In this document: positions 35,715 to 46,300 of the stretch, piece by piece | How positions within the stretch are numbered: position 1 is the stretch's first letter | Layout of the letters: each line of letters begins with the position of its first letter | NCBI RefSeq assembly: GCF_030247185.1 | Contig: NC_080571.1 | Location: forward strand, 28,374,198 to 28,438,197 | Direction: 5' to 3' | DNA from: Malaya genurostris | Lineage: Eukaryota > Arthropoda > Insecta > Diptera > Culicidae | Length of the DNA stretch: 64,000 bases | Translations under genes and position numbers: made by a program | Notes under the pieces: generated by a model | Databases searched by the model: none | What the model was told of the DNA's origin: nothing | Seen by the model: only the letters and a program-made list of their open reading frames with translations

Positions 35715-36138
35715 CAACTTTCAGCTTGCTCGAAAAAAAATTTGCATTTTTCCCGCTCCCGCTACCGCTCGATTGCAATTCTGAACACGATTCTGTGGAC
35801 GCAACAAACCACAGCCAGCCCGGGGTATTGTTCGGTTCAGATATATAGGAGGTTCTGTTGATTCTGTCGCGATACAATTGAATATCGTTGGCGTGACGCA
35901 CCGCACCGTGTATATTGTGGACAAAGAACGATAGTGAATCTATATATAAAAAAAGTACTAAACTAGAAACGATTAGCAGAGCTAAATGCGACTACAGGCT
36001 AAATGTTGGTTGGATAGATATAACTTTTCAAATAACAGAACATTATTTTTAAGGCATCCTCTGTGCGACTCTTCCCCAGGTGAAGGTGGTTCCAGCGAAT
36101 AAATTACAATATTTGCATTAATACACAATAGTTTTAAC

Positions 36139-36649
36139 CTAATCATCTAAGACGATAATAGTTTCGCATTCGTGCTGCCGCCCGCCGCCGCCATTGATCG
36201 GAGGGTCAACCTCCATCGGTTCGGCGGGCTTACTTCTGCTGCTGTTGCTGCTGCCCTTGGCAAGAAACTGACTGATCAAATTGTTCTTCACCGATTCGTT
36301 TATGGTTTGACCCTTCGGGACGGACATCAACAGCTGGACACGTTTCTTGGGAGGTTTGTTATCCGGGACTCCATTAGTGCTACTGCTGGTGGTGTTGGTG
36401 CTGGCGGAAGTTTTAGTGGTCGTGGACGGGCTGCTGCCAACTGCGGAAGAAGCTTTCGTTTTCTTTGCACTGCTTGTCGACGACTTTGGGCCCGGTTTGC
36501 TAGAAGACTTCGGCGAATGACCACTTTTCTTCGCCTTCGCAAATTGTTTCTGCTTGTCATCGTCCGACAGTTTCTTCGTGAATTTGGCAACGCTGGAGCC
36601 GGATGTAGCCTTCGATTTGGTAGCCGAGTTGGGAGTTGCGGAGCTTAAA
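36139..36649 (-). CDS. Caf1-180: CAF-1 large subunit, exon 5 (C-terminus)
   Basis: The last exon starts after the acceptor TATTTCCCTTCCAG (AG at 36651-36650). One base completes the codon left by exon 4, and 169 residues follow to TAG at 36141-36139. The sequence is Ser/Lys/Thr-rich and disordered, then a conserved-looking block (KKRVQLLMSVPKGQTINESV), a poly-Ser and poly-Gly linker, and a final IIVLDD. That terminus looks like a SUMO-interacting motif (hydrophobic core followed by acids) and echoes similar motifs in exon 2. The gene product deposits H3-H4 on newly replicated DNA, together with the p60/p105 and p48/p55 subunits and PCNA (family knowledge). Confidence 0.9.
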
Positions 36650-36706
36650 CTGGAAGGGAAATAGTTATCTTCTCTGTCACAGGATTCTTATCCCAAGAGA
36701 TCTTAC

Positions 36707-37626
36707 CGTTCTTTTTTCTCCGCCTCCACGGGGGATTCCTTTTTGGGTGGTGTCTTCTCGTCATTCTCACCTTCGTTCTTTTCTTCGGTCTCTTTGCGTT
36801 CCTTTTTCTTGGTTTTGGTGATTGGTTTCAAGATAAACTGCCAGCCCGTCGGAACTGTGATATCCGTTAGCTGATATTTTTTCAGGGTGTCCTTGTTGAC
36901 ATACCAGCACATTTTATTCTGCATCGGCCCTTCGTCCGGGCAGGGCCTCCAACTGGAGATTTCTACGATTTTGGCCCGTATGCTATCGGGAGCAAACAGA
37001 GGTACGTTGAACTCCCCTTCATCTCTCCGTTTGGCCCAGTAGGCAAGGAACTCTTTTATTAGAAATTTTTTGTTCTGAGCACACCCGTGAACAAGTTTTA
37101 TTAATTCCTTGACCCCTTCGTCCACCAGCTTAACCTTTTTGAGCCGCAGTTCGACCGCATCCTTGTCCTTGTTCGGCGAGGATTGATTAGATTCCGGGTC
37201 AGCTTTCTGTACGGTGAACGAAATCGGTTCCTCGGGATCGAAAAGCATAGCGCGGGCCTTCAGAATATCCCAGATAACGGAAGAGCATTCGGCACGCTGA
37301 TCGCCGCCCTCCGAAGCATTCTCCCAAATGCAACCAATCAGCCGTGGTTTGATCTTTTCCGTTTTTTTCTTCATCTCTGCGGCAAACTCAATTTGCATGA
37401 TTTTAAGTTTGGCCTTCTGCGTCTCGGGACTGTTGTCGTCCATAGCGTCGTCTTCGGCCTGCATTTCTTCGTCGCTGAGATGCCCGTGTGGAACGAAGAA
37501 ATCGTTGTCCACTTCGTAGTCTTCCTCGGTGTCGACATCCTTCTCGTCGTCACTGCCATGCAGAGACTCGCCCGGTTCTTCCTCTTCCCATTCGTCGTCG
37601 GAATCGACCTCGTAGTCGAAAAATTT
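36707..37626 (-). CDS. Caf1-180: CAF-1 large subunit, exon 4 (acidic ED region and winged-helix domain)
   Basis: The exon begins after TATATTTTCAG (AG at 37628-37627) and ends at 36707 before GTAAGA. It opens with the family hallmark KFFDYEVDSDDEWEEEEPGE, then a Glu/Asp-rich histone-binding segment, then FFVPHGHLSDEE, closely paralleling vertebrate CHAF1A. Downstream, a helical block (LIKLVHGCAQNKKFLIKEF) and a Trp-containing stretch (SSWRPCPDEGP, MCWYVNKDTL) match the position of the DNA-binding winged-helix domain. The C-terminal end is Lys/Glu-rich. Length is 920 nt, leaving two bases for the next codon. No lesions are seen. Confidence 0.95.
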
Positions 37627-37687
37627 CTGAAAATATAATCCGTTTCAGTAAACAGTATATCCAAGTGACGAATTGTCGATGCTTTAC

Positions 37688-37854
37688 CGTATCCTGAACA
37701 AACGGACGCCGAGCCTTGATTTTAGCACTTCGCTTTCGCCACGTTCCCAGGTACGGCGGACGACGGTTTTCCTCGAACAGAAAGTACTTGGCACGGTATC
37801 GCCTGGCTGGCGGAGCATCCGGATCCACTTCGATCTGATGGCAAACACTTTCGT
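37688..37854 (-). CDS. Caf1-180: CAF-1 large subunit, exon 3 (start of CAF1A domain)
   Basis: A 167-nt exon lies between the acceptor TTCTTCATTCAG (AG at 37856-37855) and the donor GTAAAG at 37687. The first two bases complete the Asp codon begun in exon 2, and the 55 codons contain RRPPYLGTWRKRSAKIKARR and end in FVQDT. The pattern RPxYxGTW...ARxPxxQDT is diagnostic of the CAF1A domain of CAF-1 p150. It connects in frame with KFFDYEVDSD of exon 4. It is preceded by the 18.4 kb intron. Confidence 0.95.
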
Positions 37855-37920
37855 CTGAATGAAGAAAAAAATGAAAACATGGATTAGAAGAAGAAATTGA
37901 AACCAACAAAGCTTTCACTG

Positions 37921-38734
37921 TACAGTGGATCCATGATCTAGAACAATGATGTTATCGGTCGAGAATAAGTCGAAATGGGGGTGGATCTCGCCATTGCTGG
38001 TAAAGTACTGAGTATCCGATGCTCACGATCAATTTTAAACGTTCAGTATTGAAAATCTCTGCCTGTCAAAGCTCATAGCTCATCTAAATACCCTTATCTA
38101 AATTAGGAAAGCTCTACTTGTAGCTACATCATTCCGGTTATGTCTCTGACATTACCCGACCGACTTTTCTATTACTCGTAGCTGAAGTTTTAAAAGTCTA
38201 CTACTTTTTTCCGATAGAAGAATCATGATTACTGAACTGAAGTTACGATCCATATTAGGTCTAAAATAGGATCTTCGAAGCATAAATACAAAAACCTGGT
38301 TCAATCCATCTAGTAGTGTAATAATGCATTTATCATGTAACACATTTTTCGAAAAACTTTTCTCGGAATCTTAAATTTTAACAAGAAAGTTTATTTAGGC
38401 ATAAACTAGCAATCAAACAAATTTGTTTTCAGCCAAATTCAGAATTTTTTCATTTGAAATTTTAAACACACTTCACCTTGTTGTTCCGGAACCGGAAGCC
38501 GGATCCAAACAAAAGTCAATAGCAAGCTATGAGACCATAAGACCTTTCAGTTGAGTCTATGTTTGTGAAAATCGACTCAACCGTTTCTACAAAATTGGAG
38601 AGAGTTTCGCTTTGGAGTTTTCGATCACTTTTTTCTGGTACTTCGGTCACCGGGAACCGATATAGCTGAACTCGATTCGTTATGCCAGCAAATAATATAA
38701 GTTACAAATTGAAACAATGCCTTTGTCATTGTCA
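37921..38734. other. Intronic sequence with dispersed-repeat remnants
   Basis: The stretch at 38460-38640 (CCGGAACCGGAAGCCGGATCC and neighbours) belongs to the GAGATGGCTGAACC-type repeat family, in the opposite orientation. No gene is present. Confidence 0.45.
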
Positions 38735-39475
38735 AACTTGTTCGGTCTGGTCTATAATTTAATCATGAATGGGCGCTGGCAAAGTTGGAGGAAGATCCAC
38801 TTTTTTATGGAAACATCGTGTTCAGCGACGATGCTCATTTCTGGTTGAATGGATACGTCTACAAGCAAAATTGCCGCATCTGGAGTGAAGATCAGCCAGA
38901 ACCAACGCATCCCAAAAAACTCACTGTTTGGTGTTGGTTGAGGACCGGTACTTCTTCAAAAACGACGATGAGCTGAACGTTACTGTGAATGACGAGCGCT
39001 ACCGTGTGATGATTGAAGATTTTTTTGCCCAAAATGGAAGTATTAGACATGTCTGAAATGTGGTTTCAACAAGACGGTGCCACATCCCACACGGCACGCG
39101 AAACAATGACCAAATTGAGAACCACCTTCGGTGATCAGTTTATCTCACGTTTTGGGAACGTCAATTGGCCGCCTAAATCGTGTGCTTGAACACCTTTGGA
39201 CTGTTTCTTGTGAGGCCATGTTAAGGCTGCTAAGATAAACGATTGACGCACTGGAAGCCATTATTGAAGCATTTATTTGTGAAATGGCGGGCGCAATGTT
39301 AGAGAGAGTGTGCCAAAATTGGATTTTGGGCATGGACCATCTAAAGCCATCTTAAACGGAGCCGCGGCCAACATTTGCAAGAAATCTTAACTTGAGACAG
39401 TACGTTTTTCGTAAAAATCAAGAAAATATAATACATCCCATTTTATCTATCATTAGTGAATAAAAAAACAGAAAC
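38735..39475 (+). pseudogene. DD41D-type transposase relic (copy 2)
   Basis: Pieces in shifting frames give VFSDDAHFWLNGYVYKQNCR, the weakened NDERYRVMI block, then MWFQQDGATSHTARETM and RFGNVNWPPKSC. The final catalytic region is scrambled in this copy, but the paired copy at 59.2-59.8 kb retains it. Several stops and frameshifts are present. The same IS630-Tc1-mariner subgroup is represented three times in the window. Confidence 0.75.
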
Positions 39476-39599
39476 AAATAATTATCAGAACATTGTGAAA
39501 AAATAGGTCCAAACACAAAACAGCAAAATCAATCGAATCTATAAATATACCCTGTTGGATAGTCTATGAATCTACACCGACAGTGGAACTACACCCGGC

Positions 39600-40060
39600 A
39601 TTATTCAACTGGTGCTTCAGTCAATAATGAATATTGAAGAACGGAACTCAATCCTAAACGCAGAAAAACAACAACTAGTTCTTCTGTGAACATATCTGCT
39701 ACTGGACGTTCGCAGTGTGAGTTTCGCTTCAAACAAGAGCGATTGCGTCATACAGCTGCTAGTCGTTTGCATTGGAGAAAAAGACAACGAAAAGTGGACA
39801 ACGATGGGGACCATCACACAAAATCAGTCGTTCTAATGACTCTAAATGTTATCTAAAGACCTATTGAGATTCCTTCTAGGCAAATCAAAGGTAAAACTGA
39901 TCAGTTTAGTGGAAATCTAGAATAATTTGATTAACTTTGTGCTGAAAAAAATTTGCACCAAACGAGTGCAAATAAAGCTAGCATTTGGCATTTGGCATTC
40001 GAGAATAATGCTCCGAACAGTGTTTAATATCGCAGCTTTTAGATAGTTTCTTCCACTCAA
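39600..40060 (+). repeat. Composite repeat, copy 1 (others at 60180 and 60650)
   Basis: Shares with the other copies the run GACGTTCGCAG...CAGTTT..CTTC, then GCTGCT...CGTTTGCATTGG and AAAATACAACGAAAAGTGGA-like text, and a GTGCGAATAAAGC tail with a TGCTCCGAAC...GTGTTTAAT end. None of the copies keeps a common open frame, so no product is assigned. Confidence 0.6.
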
Positions 40061-40369
40061 ACATTAAGATGTATGAGATATTGAAACATATGAACGATTG
40101 TACGATTTGTTCCGATCATCTAGGCACAAAATTACAAATGATTGATTTGGAATGGCGCCTTACTTTCTGAAATACAAACGTAACCACAAAATCTTTTCCA
40201 GGACTCCAAAGCCACTAACGGTCCTTTTCAGGACCCCAAAAGTAACGTAAAAAACTTATTTGAAAAAACTATCTTAAATCGCCGCCCTACTTCCTAGAAT
40301 ACAAACGCAACCTTTGAAAACCAAATTGTCCTTTTCAGCAATACAACGGAATATAATGAATTCTGAAGC
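40061..40369. other. AT-rich intronic spacer
   Basis: Contains two near-repeats of TTTCCAGGACTCCAAAG-like text at 40195 and 40225. No gene. Confidence 0.4.
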
Positions 40370-40745
40370 CGAATTCAGGCATTATTCTGTTTCAGGAGTC
40401 AGTTCTAAAATTCAAGTTCAAGTGCTGAGATCTAATATTTCGTTCCAGAATCCAGATCTAAAATTTTGAATTTTGTTAAAAAAATCTCAAGTTGAAATCC
40501 TAAATCAGAATTCTGGATTTAAATTCAGAACATAAAATGAGGAGCTAAATTCAGTTACAATATCAAGCCAAGAATCCAGTTCCGTATCCAAGGTTCAGTT
40601 CCAGATTCATGGAGCTTCTCGAACTGAATTCTGAAACTAAATTCTAAACCTAAAACAAAAAATGTTAGAATTCAGATGGATCCCAGTTCTGCGTTTAGAT
40701 CCGAAATTCCGGTTTAAGTATTCGGTTCCAGTACTCAAAAGCTGA
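40370..40745. repeat. Degenerate satellite patch related to 26.4-29.2 kb
   Basis: Units approximating TTCCAGAATCCAGATC and TTCAGTTCCAG recur with heavy decay, the same vocabulary as the larger array. Confidence 0.65.
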
Positions 40746-40849
40746 ATGCGATTACTGTTAATCTGTTTTTGCTACTACTGGTTGAAGGTTTTCAACATGT
40801 CGTCCAGTTCTGTTTAACGCACAAGATGAACTGGTCGATTTTCGACCAT

Positions 40850-41040
40850 GATTTACTTTTTATACTCGTCCAATTAATCATGGGGGCTGATATGAAGCCT
40901 TACTACATCAAAACCGTCGTATTTCTGATGGCATGACGAGAGAATTCTGTTGTTGCATTCAGTACAACTTGAGATATTCACGGTTTAGTTCTACCCATTC
41001 TTCCACCGGGCGCCCCATAGTAAAGTAAGACGCCATGATG
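40850..41040 (-). repeat. Dispersed repeat (GGCGCCCCATAGTAAAGTAAG type)
   Basis: Its complement matches 59920-60030 and 63390-63500, which carry CTTTACTATGGGGCGCC and the following AATATCTC...CAACATAAT text. Non-coding. Confidence 0.6.
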
Positions 41041-41159
41041 AAAAGGAGAGGAAGAAACAAATCTATTTGTTAGTATTCGCGTATTTTTATTCGCTACAAG
41101 TTGTCACTATTCTTTCTGTTGTATCGCGGCAAATCGAAATTCTATGCGTTAAATATTGA

Positions 41160-41330
41160 ATTCATTTTTTAATGTGAAAAATCCAGTGCATTTCAATGGG
41201 AAAAAAAACAGTACACATTAAAATACAGTACATTTGAAGGGAAAACAGTACACAGTAAAATACAGTGAGATATGGGGATTGATCTATTGAGAGAATGATG
41301 TCGTAGAAGTATGACGATACATTAAACTGC
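41160..41330. repeat. Short direct repeats (ACAGTACACA / AAAATACAGT)
   Basis: Three to four copies of an ACAGTACAC...AAAATACAGT module lie immediately before the outer Helitron. Unclassified. Confidence 0.45.
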
Positions 41331-42119
41331 AAGTTATCTATATATATAAAAATGCAGAGATCATTCTTTGTAATCGCATCACGTAGGAACGGATGGACGG
41401 ATTTACATGATTCTTTTTTTTTTGTTTGATCAATTTTTACCCCCACCGGGTTAGTACATCAAAAAAATTTGGAAAACTTGCCGGAAAAGTGGGAAAAATC
41501 CATAAAGTTGTTTTGTATGGGAAATGGAATTTTCCTTTAAAAAAGTCGCCAATGATTGCTAGATCTACGATTGATGTTTGGCACGCAACGAGTTGCATAA
41601 GTGTTTGGTCGTCGAAGAAAGGAATACTAGATCGTTGAAAGAATCTTTTAGCGCGCAACGAGTTGTTTTGTGTGGAGATTTCACATGCATGCTTGATGTG
41701 ATTTGTCATTTCGAGCCACGTGCTAAATTAGATATCAACATTATAGCTTGCCAAATGATTTATGATGGGAAGCATATGAATGTTCTAGCTATACCGTAAA
41801 CAGGATCAAAAGTTATTGTTTACCAGAAGACACATTGTGTGCAATGTAATCAGTTAGATGATTAATGTTGGCTATCGTAGGCGTGAGTTGAACAAATCAC
41901 ATTAAAAACGATTTTTGTACGAATCAATGACAGGATCCTTCTGGTGTTTAAATAATGAGATCAAACAAAGAGGTCTTCCTTGCATTAAGCATGCTGAAGT
42001 TCGTTCAGTCACATCGAGTAAATTGTATATGGATTCTCAAGACCGAACTCACCCATTCGTTAATTGTAGGTGGAGTACTAAGCAAAATAATGTGGTGTCG
42101 ACTAATGAGACGATTATTG

Positions 42120-42800
42120 GCGGCTACAATTAAGCGAGTTTCATCTGTTAAAGACTTAGGCATCATTCTCAATCGCAAGCTCCGCTTCATTGAACAGTTT
42201 GCCTTTGTTACTGCGAAAGCCTTTGCAGTTTTGGGACTCATTAAACGCAACACGCAAGATTTCAACGATGTGTATTGTCTGAAAACAGTTTACATCGCCT
42301 TAGTACGAAGTATTTTGTAATATGGAGTTACAATGTTCACAACGACCGGATCGAAAGGGTCCAAAAGTGTTTCGTCCGATTTACTCTTCGACGACTACCT
42401 TGGCAGAATCATCTCCAATTGTCACGTTACGAGAATCGCTGTGCTTTCATGAACCTACCGACTCTGCAAAATAGACGAGTACATCTACAAAGGATCTTCG
42501 TTTTTTATCTACTGACTGATAACATCGATTGCCCCGGGCTTCCTCGAAAGAATTCACTTTAACGTTCCAGGAAGATCATTGCGAAGAACGGATTTTCTTA
42601 GACACCCATTTCATCGCATACAGTATGGTCAGAATAATCCAATGGATGTTTGTTGCCATCGTTTCAACAGCGTGTATCATCTATTTGATTTTAATATGAG
42701 CAAAGACATGTTTAAATCAAAAATATTATTAAGTTAACATTAGTGTTAAGTTATATAGTCAAAGTCTGTGCGAAAGGTTAACTCTAATCGAAATTATTGA
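42120..42800 (+). pseudogene. Non-LTR retrotransposon RT C-terminal fragment
   Basis: In two frames, with a break around 42320, the translation reads SSVKDLGIILNRKLRF..., YCLKTVYIALVRSILEYGV and then RIERVQKCFVRFTLRRLPW with a downstream ENRCAFMNLPTLQNRR block. This is the thumb/post-RT region of Jockey/I-group retrotransposons. The inner Helitron copy lacks it at the homologous position, so it was an insertion into the outer copy. It is dead. Confidence 0.75.
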
Positions 42801-42879
42801 TACAACTAATAAACGAATGCAGTGTTCATGTAAAAGTTAATGGACACAATCTATATATATAAAAATGCAGAGATCATTC

Positions 42880-43097
42880 TGAATTGATGCTTAGAGTGTA
42901 CATGTTGTGTAACGCAGTTTCTTGATATAATTTTTATCTATGAATTTTCTTGCTTGAATTACTTCTAATTTTTCCTGGCAACATTGCTGTAATGAATAAG
43001 ACAGAATAAAGTTAACCGTTGCGAAGAACGGACGCTAAGTTGTTTTTTTCACTCTCGCGAAAACCGCAGTCCCAGTACTGAGCTATAGAATTATACA
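42880..43097 (+). repeat. BEL/Pao 5' LTR
   Basis: 218 bp, begins TGAATTGATGC and ends GAATTATACA. It contains AATAAA at about 43003-43010 (AGAATAAAGTT), a likely polyadenylation signal. Identical to the 3' LTR in my reading. Confidence 0.95.
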
Positions 43098-43100
43098 TTT

Positions 43101-43117
43101 TGGTCCTTCGAACCGGG
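43101..43117 (+). other. Primer-binding site
   Basis: TGGTCCTTCGAACCGGG starts three bases after the 5' LTR. It is complementary to a tRNA 3' end (the TGG pairs with CCA, and the rest resembles an acceptor/T-arm). I did not identify which tRNA. Confidence 0.75.
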
Positions 43118-43391
43118 TTTGGACGGTTCTCGCGATCGGTCGATTTTGAAAGTAGTGAAAATCGGTAACGCGTATTTTAGTTGGCCCAAGGCCGAACCAG
43201 TAAAGAAGGTGCGGAGCTCGAGGCTACGCCACCAGTTAATGCAGTGTGCCCGTGGCACAAACAAATGAGGACGCCATTTTGTAAAACTGCTGCACGAGAG
43301 CGTGTGAATGAGGACGCCGTCGTGAAGGGAGCGGAAGCATCGGAATAATCGCTATTGAAATCTTAACGTCGAAAGTATAGAAAGTGTGTGA

Positions 43392-46300
43392 ATGTCCGAT
43401 ACAGAAACACCACGTCGAAGCGTGGAGGAGTTTACTCGTAGGAATATATTAGACGCATTAACGGGTGAAAAAAGTGCCACCAAAAACAACCAAGTGATTT
43501 CAATTGCGGACCAGAAAACTGCGAAAAAGAAGAAGGAAGAACGGTTTGCAATGGAACGAAACCTGGAAGTGTTGTACGATCGGCGTGATATGTTGGTGGA
43601 TAAATTGCTACGGATGAACGAATCGATACGACAAGAAAATGTGAGCACGCATCTGCTCCAATTGCACTTGGAGACGTTACAACGGTGTGTTCTCGATTAT
43701 GAACAAACGTATTCGGATATTGCTATGTTATTGCCAAAGGAGGAAAGAGCTGAGTTACGCAAAAACTATGCATCGTTTGAGGAATTGCATAATCAGCTCT
43801 ATGTTTGCTTAAAAACGAAAATCAGTCATACCCTGTCGGCAGGTAGTCCGAATCAAGTAGCTATGCAGCAGCAGCCGGTGTACGTGAATGCGCAAACACC
43901 ACAGTTACATGCACCATTTCCTACATTTGATGGAAATCCAGAGAACTGGTATACTTTCAAAAGTTTATTTACAAGCATTATGGCGAGATATGCTCATGAA
44001 ACTCCGGCAATGAAAATCCTACATCTGCGAAATTCATTGCTCGGTGAAGCGAAAGATAAAATTGATCAGGAAGTCGTAAATAGCAATGACTACAATATGG
44101 CCTGGAAGATTCTAACTGATGCATACGAAGACCGTCGGTTAATCATGGATATGCATATCGACGCTATTCTCAACATTCCTAAAGTTAGCAAAGATAGTCG
44201 CGGAATCTCGATTTCGAATTTAGTTGAAGTCAGTGTTAAGCACATCGATGCATTAAAAAATCATGGATACCCGGTGGATGAGCTGTCAGAGCTAATCATC
44301 GTAAATGTGTTGTATAAAAAATTGGATAGAGACACCCAAGAACAGTGGGAGTTAAGGCTTGGAACCGGTAACATGCCTGTTTTTACGGAATTTATGGATT
44401 TTCTAAGGGAGAAGGGGCGAGTTTTGATTCGAACGACTCGTTTCCAGCAGCAATCGTCACAGCAATCCAGCGTACCCAATAAGCAACGACAAACTGTTAA
44501 CCAGAAGCAACCAACACTAAGTGGATCAAGATCATTCGTTCAAACTACGAAAGAAGTTTGCCCGTGCTGCAAGGAAGATCACTGTATATATAAATGTGCT
44601 AAATTCCATGAACTTAGTGTTGAAGAACGCAAAACTGTTATTTCGAAGAAGAATTTATGCTATAATTGCTTGAAAGCCAAACATCGAGTGGCTAACTGTC
44701 CGTCTGATCAAGGATGCAAGATCCGAGGATGCGGTAGGAAGCACCATTCAATGCTTCATTCCAGCAACGTACATCAGAATTCTGATGAGCCAGAAAAAGT
44801 AGATTCTTCAAAACCAGCGGAACTGGTAGCTGCCAACGAAAAAAGTGAATCGGAGCCGAAGGCCACAACGTTGTGTGGTAGTATAATCGGCAGAAAACGA
44901 CAAGTACTCTTATCCACCGCCGAGCTGTTCCTGGTGGGACGAGATGGAATGACAGTAAAATCACGTGCATTATTAGATTCGGGATCTGATAGCAATATAA
45001 TAACGGAAAAATTAGCAACCAAGCTAAAGTTGCAATTGCAAAACGTCGATCTACCCATCAGCGGTCTGAATGATATGCAGACACGAGTTAAGTATATCGT
45101 CAGTACGAACATAGTCTCGCGCGTTAATCAATTTTCCTCGTCCATTTTAGACTTCCTGGTCGTACCGAAGGTGACATCGAACCTTCCAGTCACAGAAGTG
45201 GACTACCGATCATGGTCCCTTCCTTCTGAACTCCTGCTTGCCGATCCATCATTCAACGTACCGGGTGAAATTGACGTAATAATAGGAAACGAAATCTTTT
45301 TCGATCTCATAAAGCATGGCCGCCTGAAATTAGGCAACGATGCAACACTGACAGAAACGGAATTAGGTTGGGTCGTTGGAGGATCGGTACAGACCAGGAA
45401 GTCTAAGACGATCGCGCGTATGTGCCAACTGAGCCACCAAGAAGACATGTTAAACAAAACATTAATACGATTCTGGGAAATTGAAACTGTTGGCATGGAG
45501 TCGAACGTTAGTATGGCTGAAGCATTCGTTGAGGAACATTTCGCTCGTACGCATACTAGAGAAAGTGATGGAAGATACACCGTTCGATTACCTTTTCATG
45601 AATCTAAACCTAAGCTGGGTGATTCGTACGAAACAGCAAGCAAGCGCCTAGATCGACTACTAATTGCATTGGCTAAGAATCCTTCCAAACGCGAACAGTA
45701 CTTTCAGTTCATGTCTGAATATATATCGTTGGGTCACATGGAGGAAGTCAACGACGGTAGCAAAAACGGATATTTCATTCCCCATCACGCAGTATACAAA
45801 GCAACAAGTTCCACTACGAAAACTCGCGTGGTGTTTGATGCCTCGGCAAGCTCAAGCACAGGAGTGTCATTAAACGATATCGTAATGGTTGGACCGACAG
45901 TCCAGAGCGATTTGCAGTCTATCATTTTACGTTTCTGTTCCCACCCTATTGTCCTAACGGCAGATATATCAAAAATGTTCCGCCAGATTTGGATTCATAA
46001 GGATGATCGCAAGTTCCAGAAAATATTGTGGGTGGATGGTAATGGAGACCGCAAGGTGTATCAGTTAAAGACGGTTACCTACGGAGTAGCCAGCTCTCCT
46101 CATCATGCAACTAGAACATTGGTACAGTTGGCGACAGACGAGGGCAAGGATTATCCGCTAGCCGAACAAGTGATTAGAAACGATAGCTATATCGATGACT
46201 TTTTAACAGGAGGAAAAAATGCTGATGTTGTGGTAAACATCTACAATGAGTTGTCAGCGCTACTGAAACGTGGTGGTTTCAGTGCTCATAAGTTTTGCTC

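Noticed and set aside
36172..36648. 158-codon plus-strand frame over CAF-1 exon 5
   Set aside because: Antisense shadow of the real exon, which is fixed by splice sites and family similarity.
41337..42850. Autonomous Helitron with Rep/helicase
   Set aside because: No HUH Rep motif or helicase frame is visible; the coding traces belong to an inserted non-LTR fragment.
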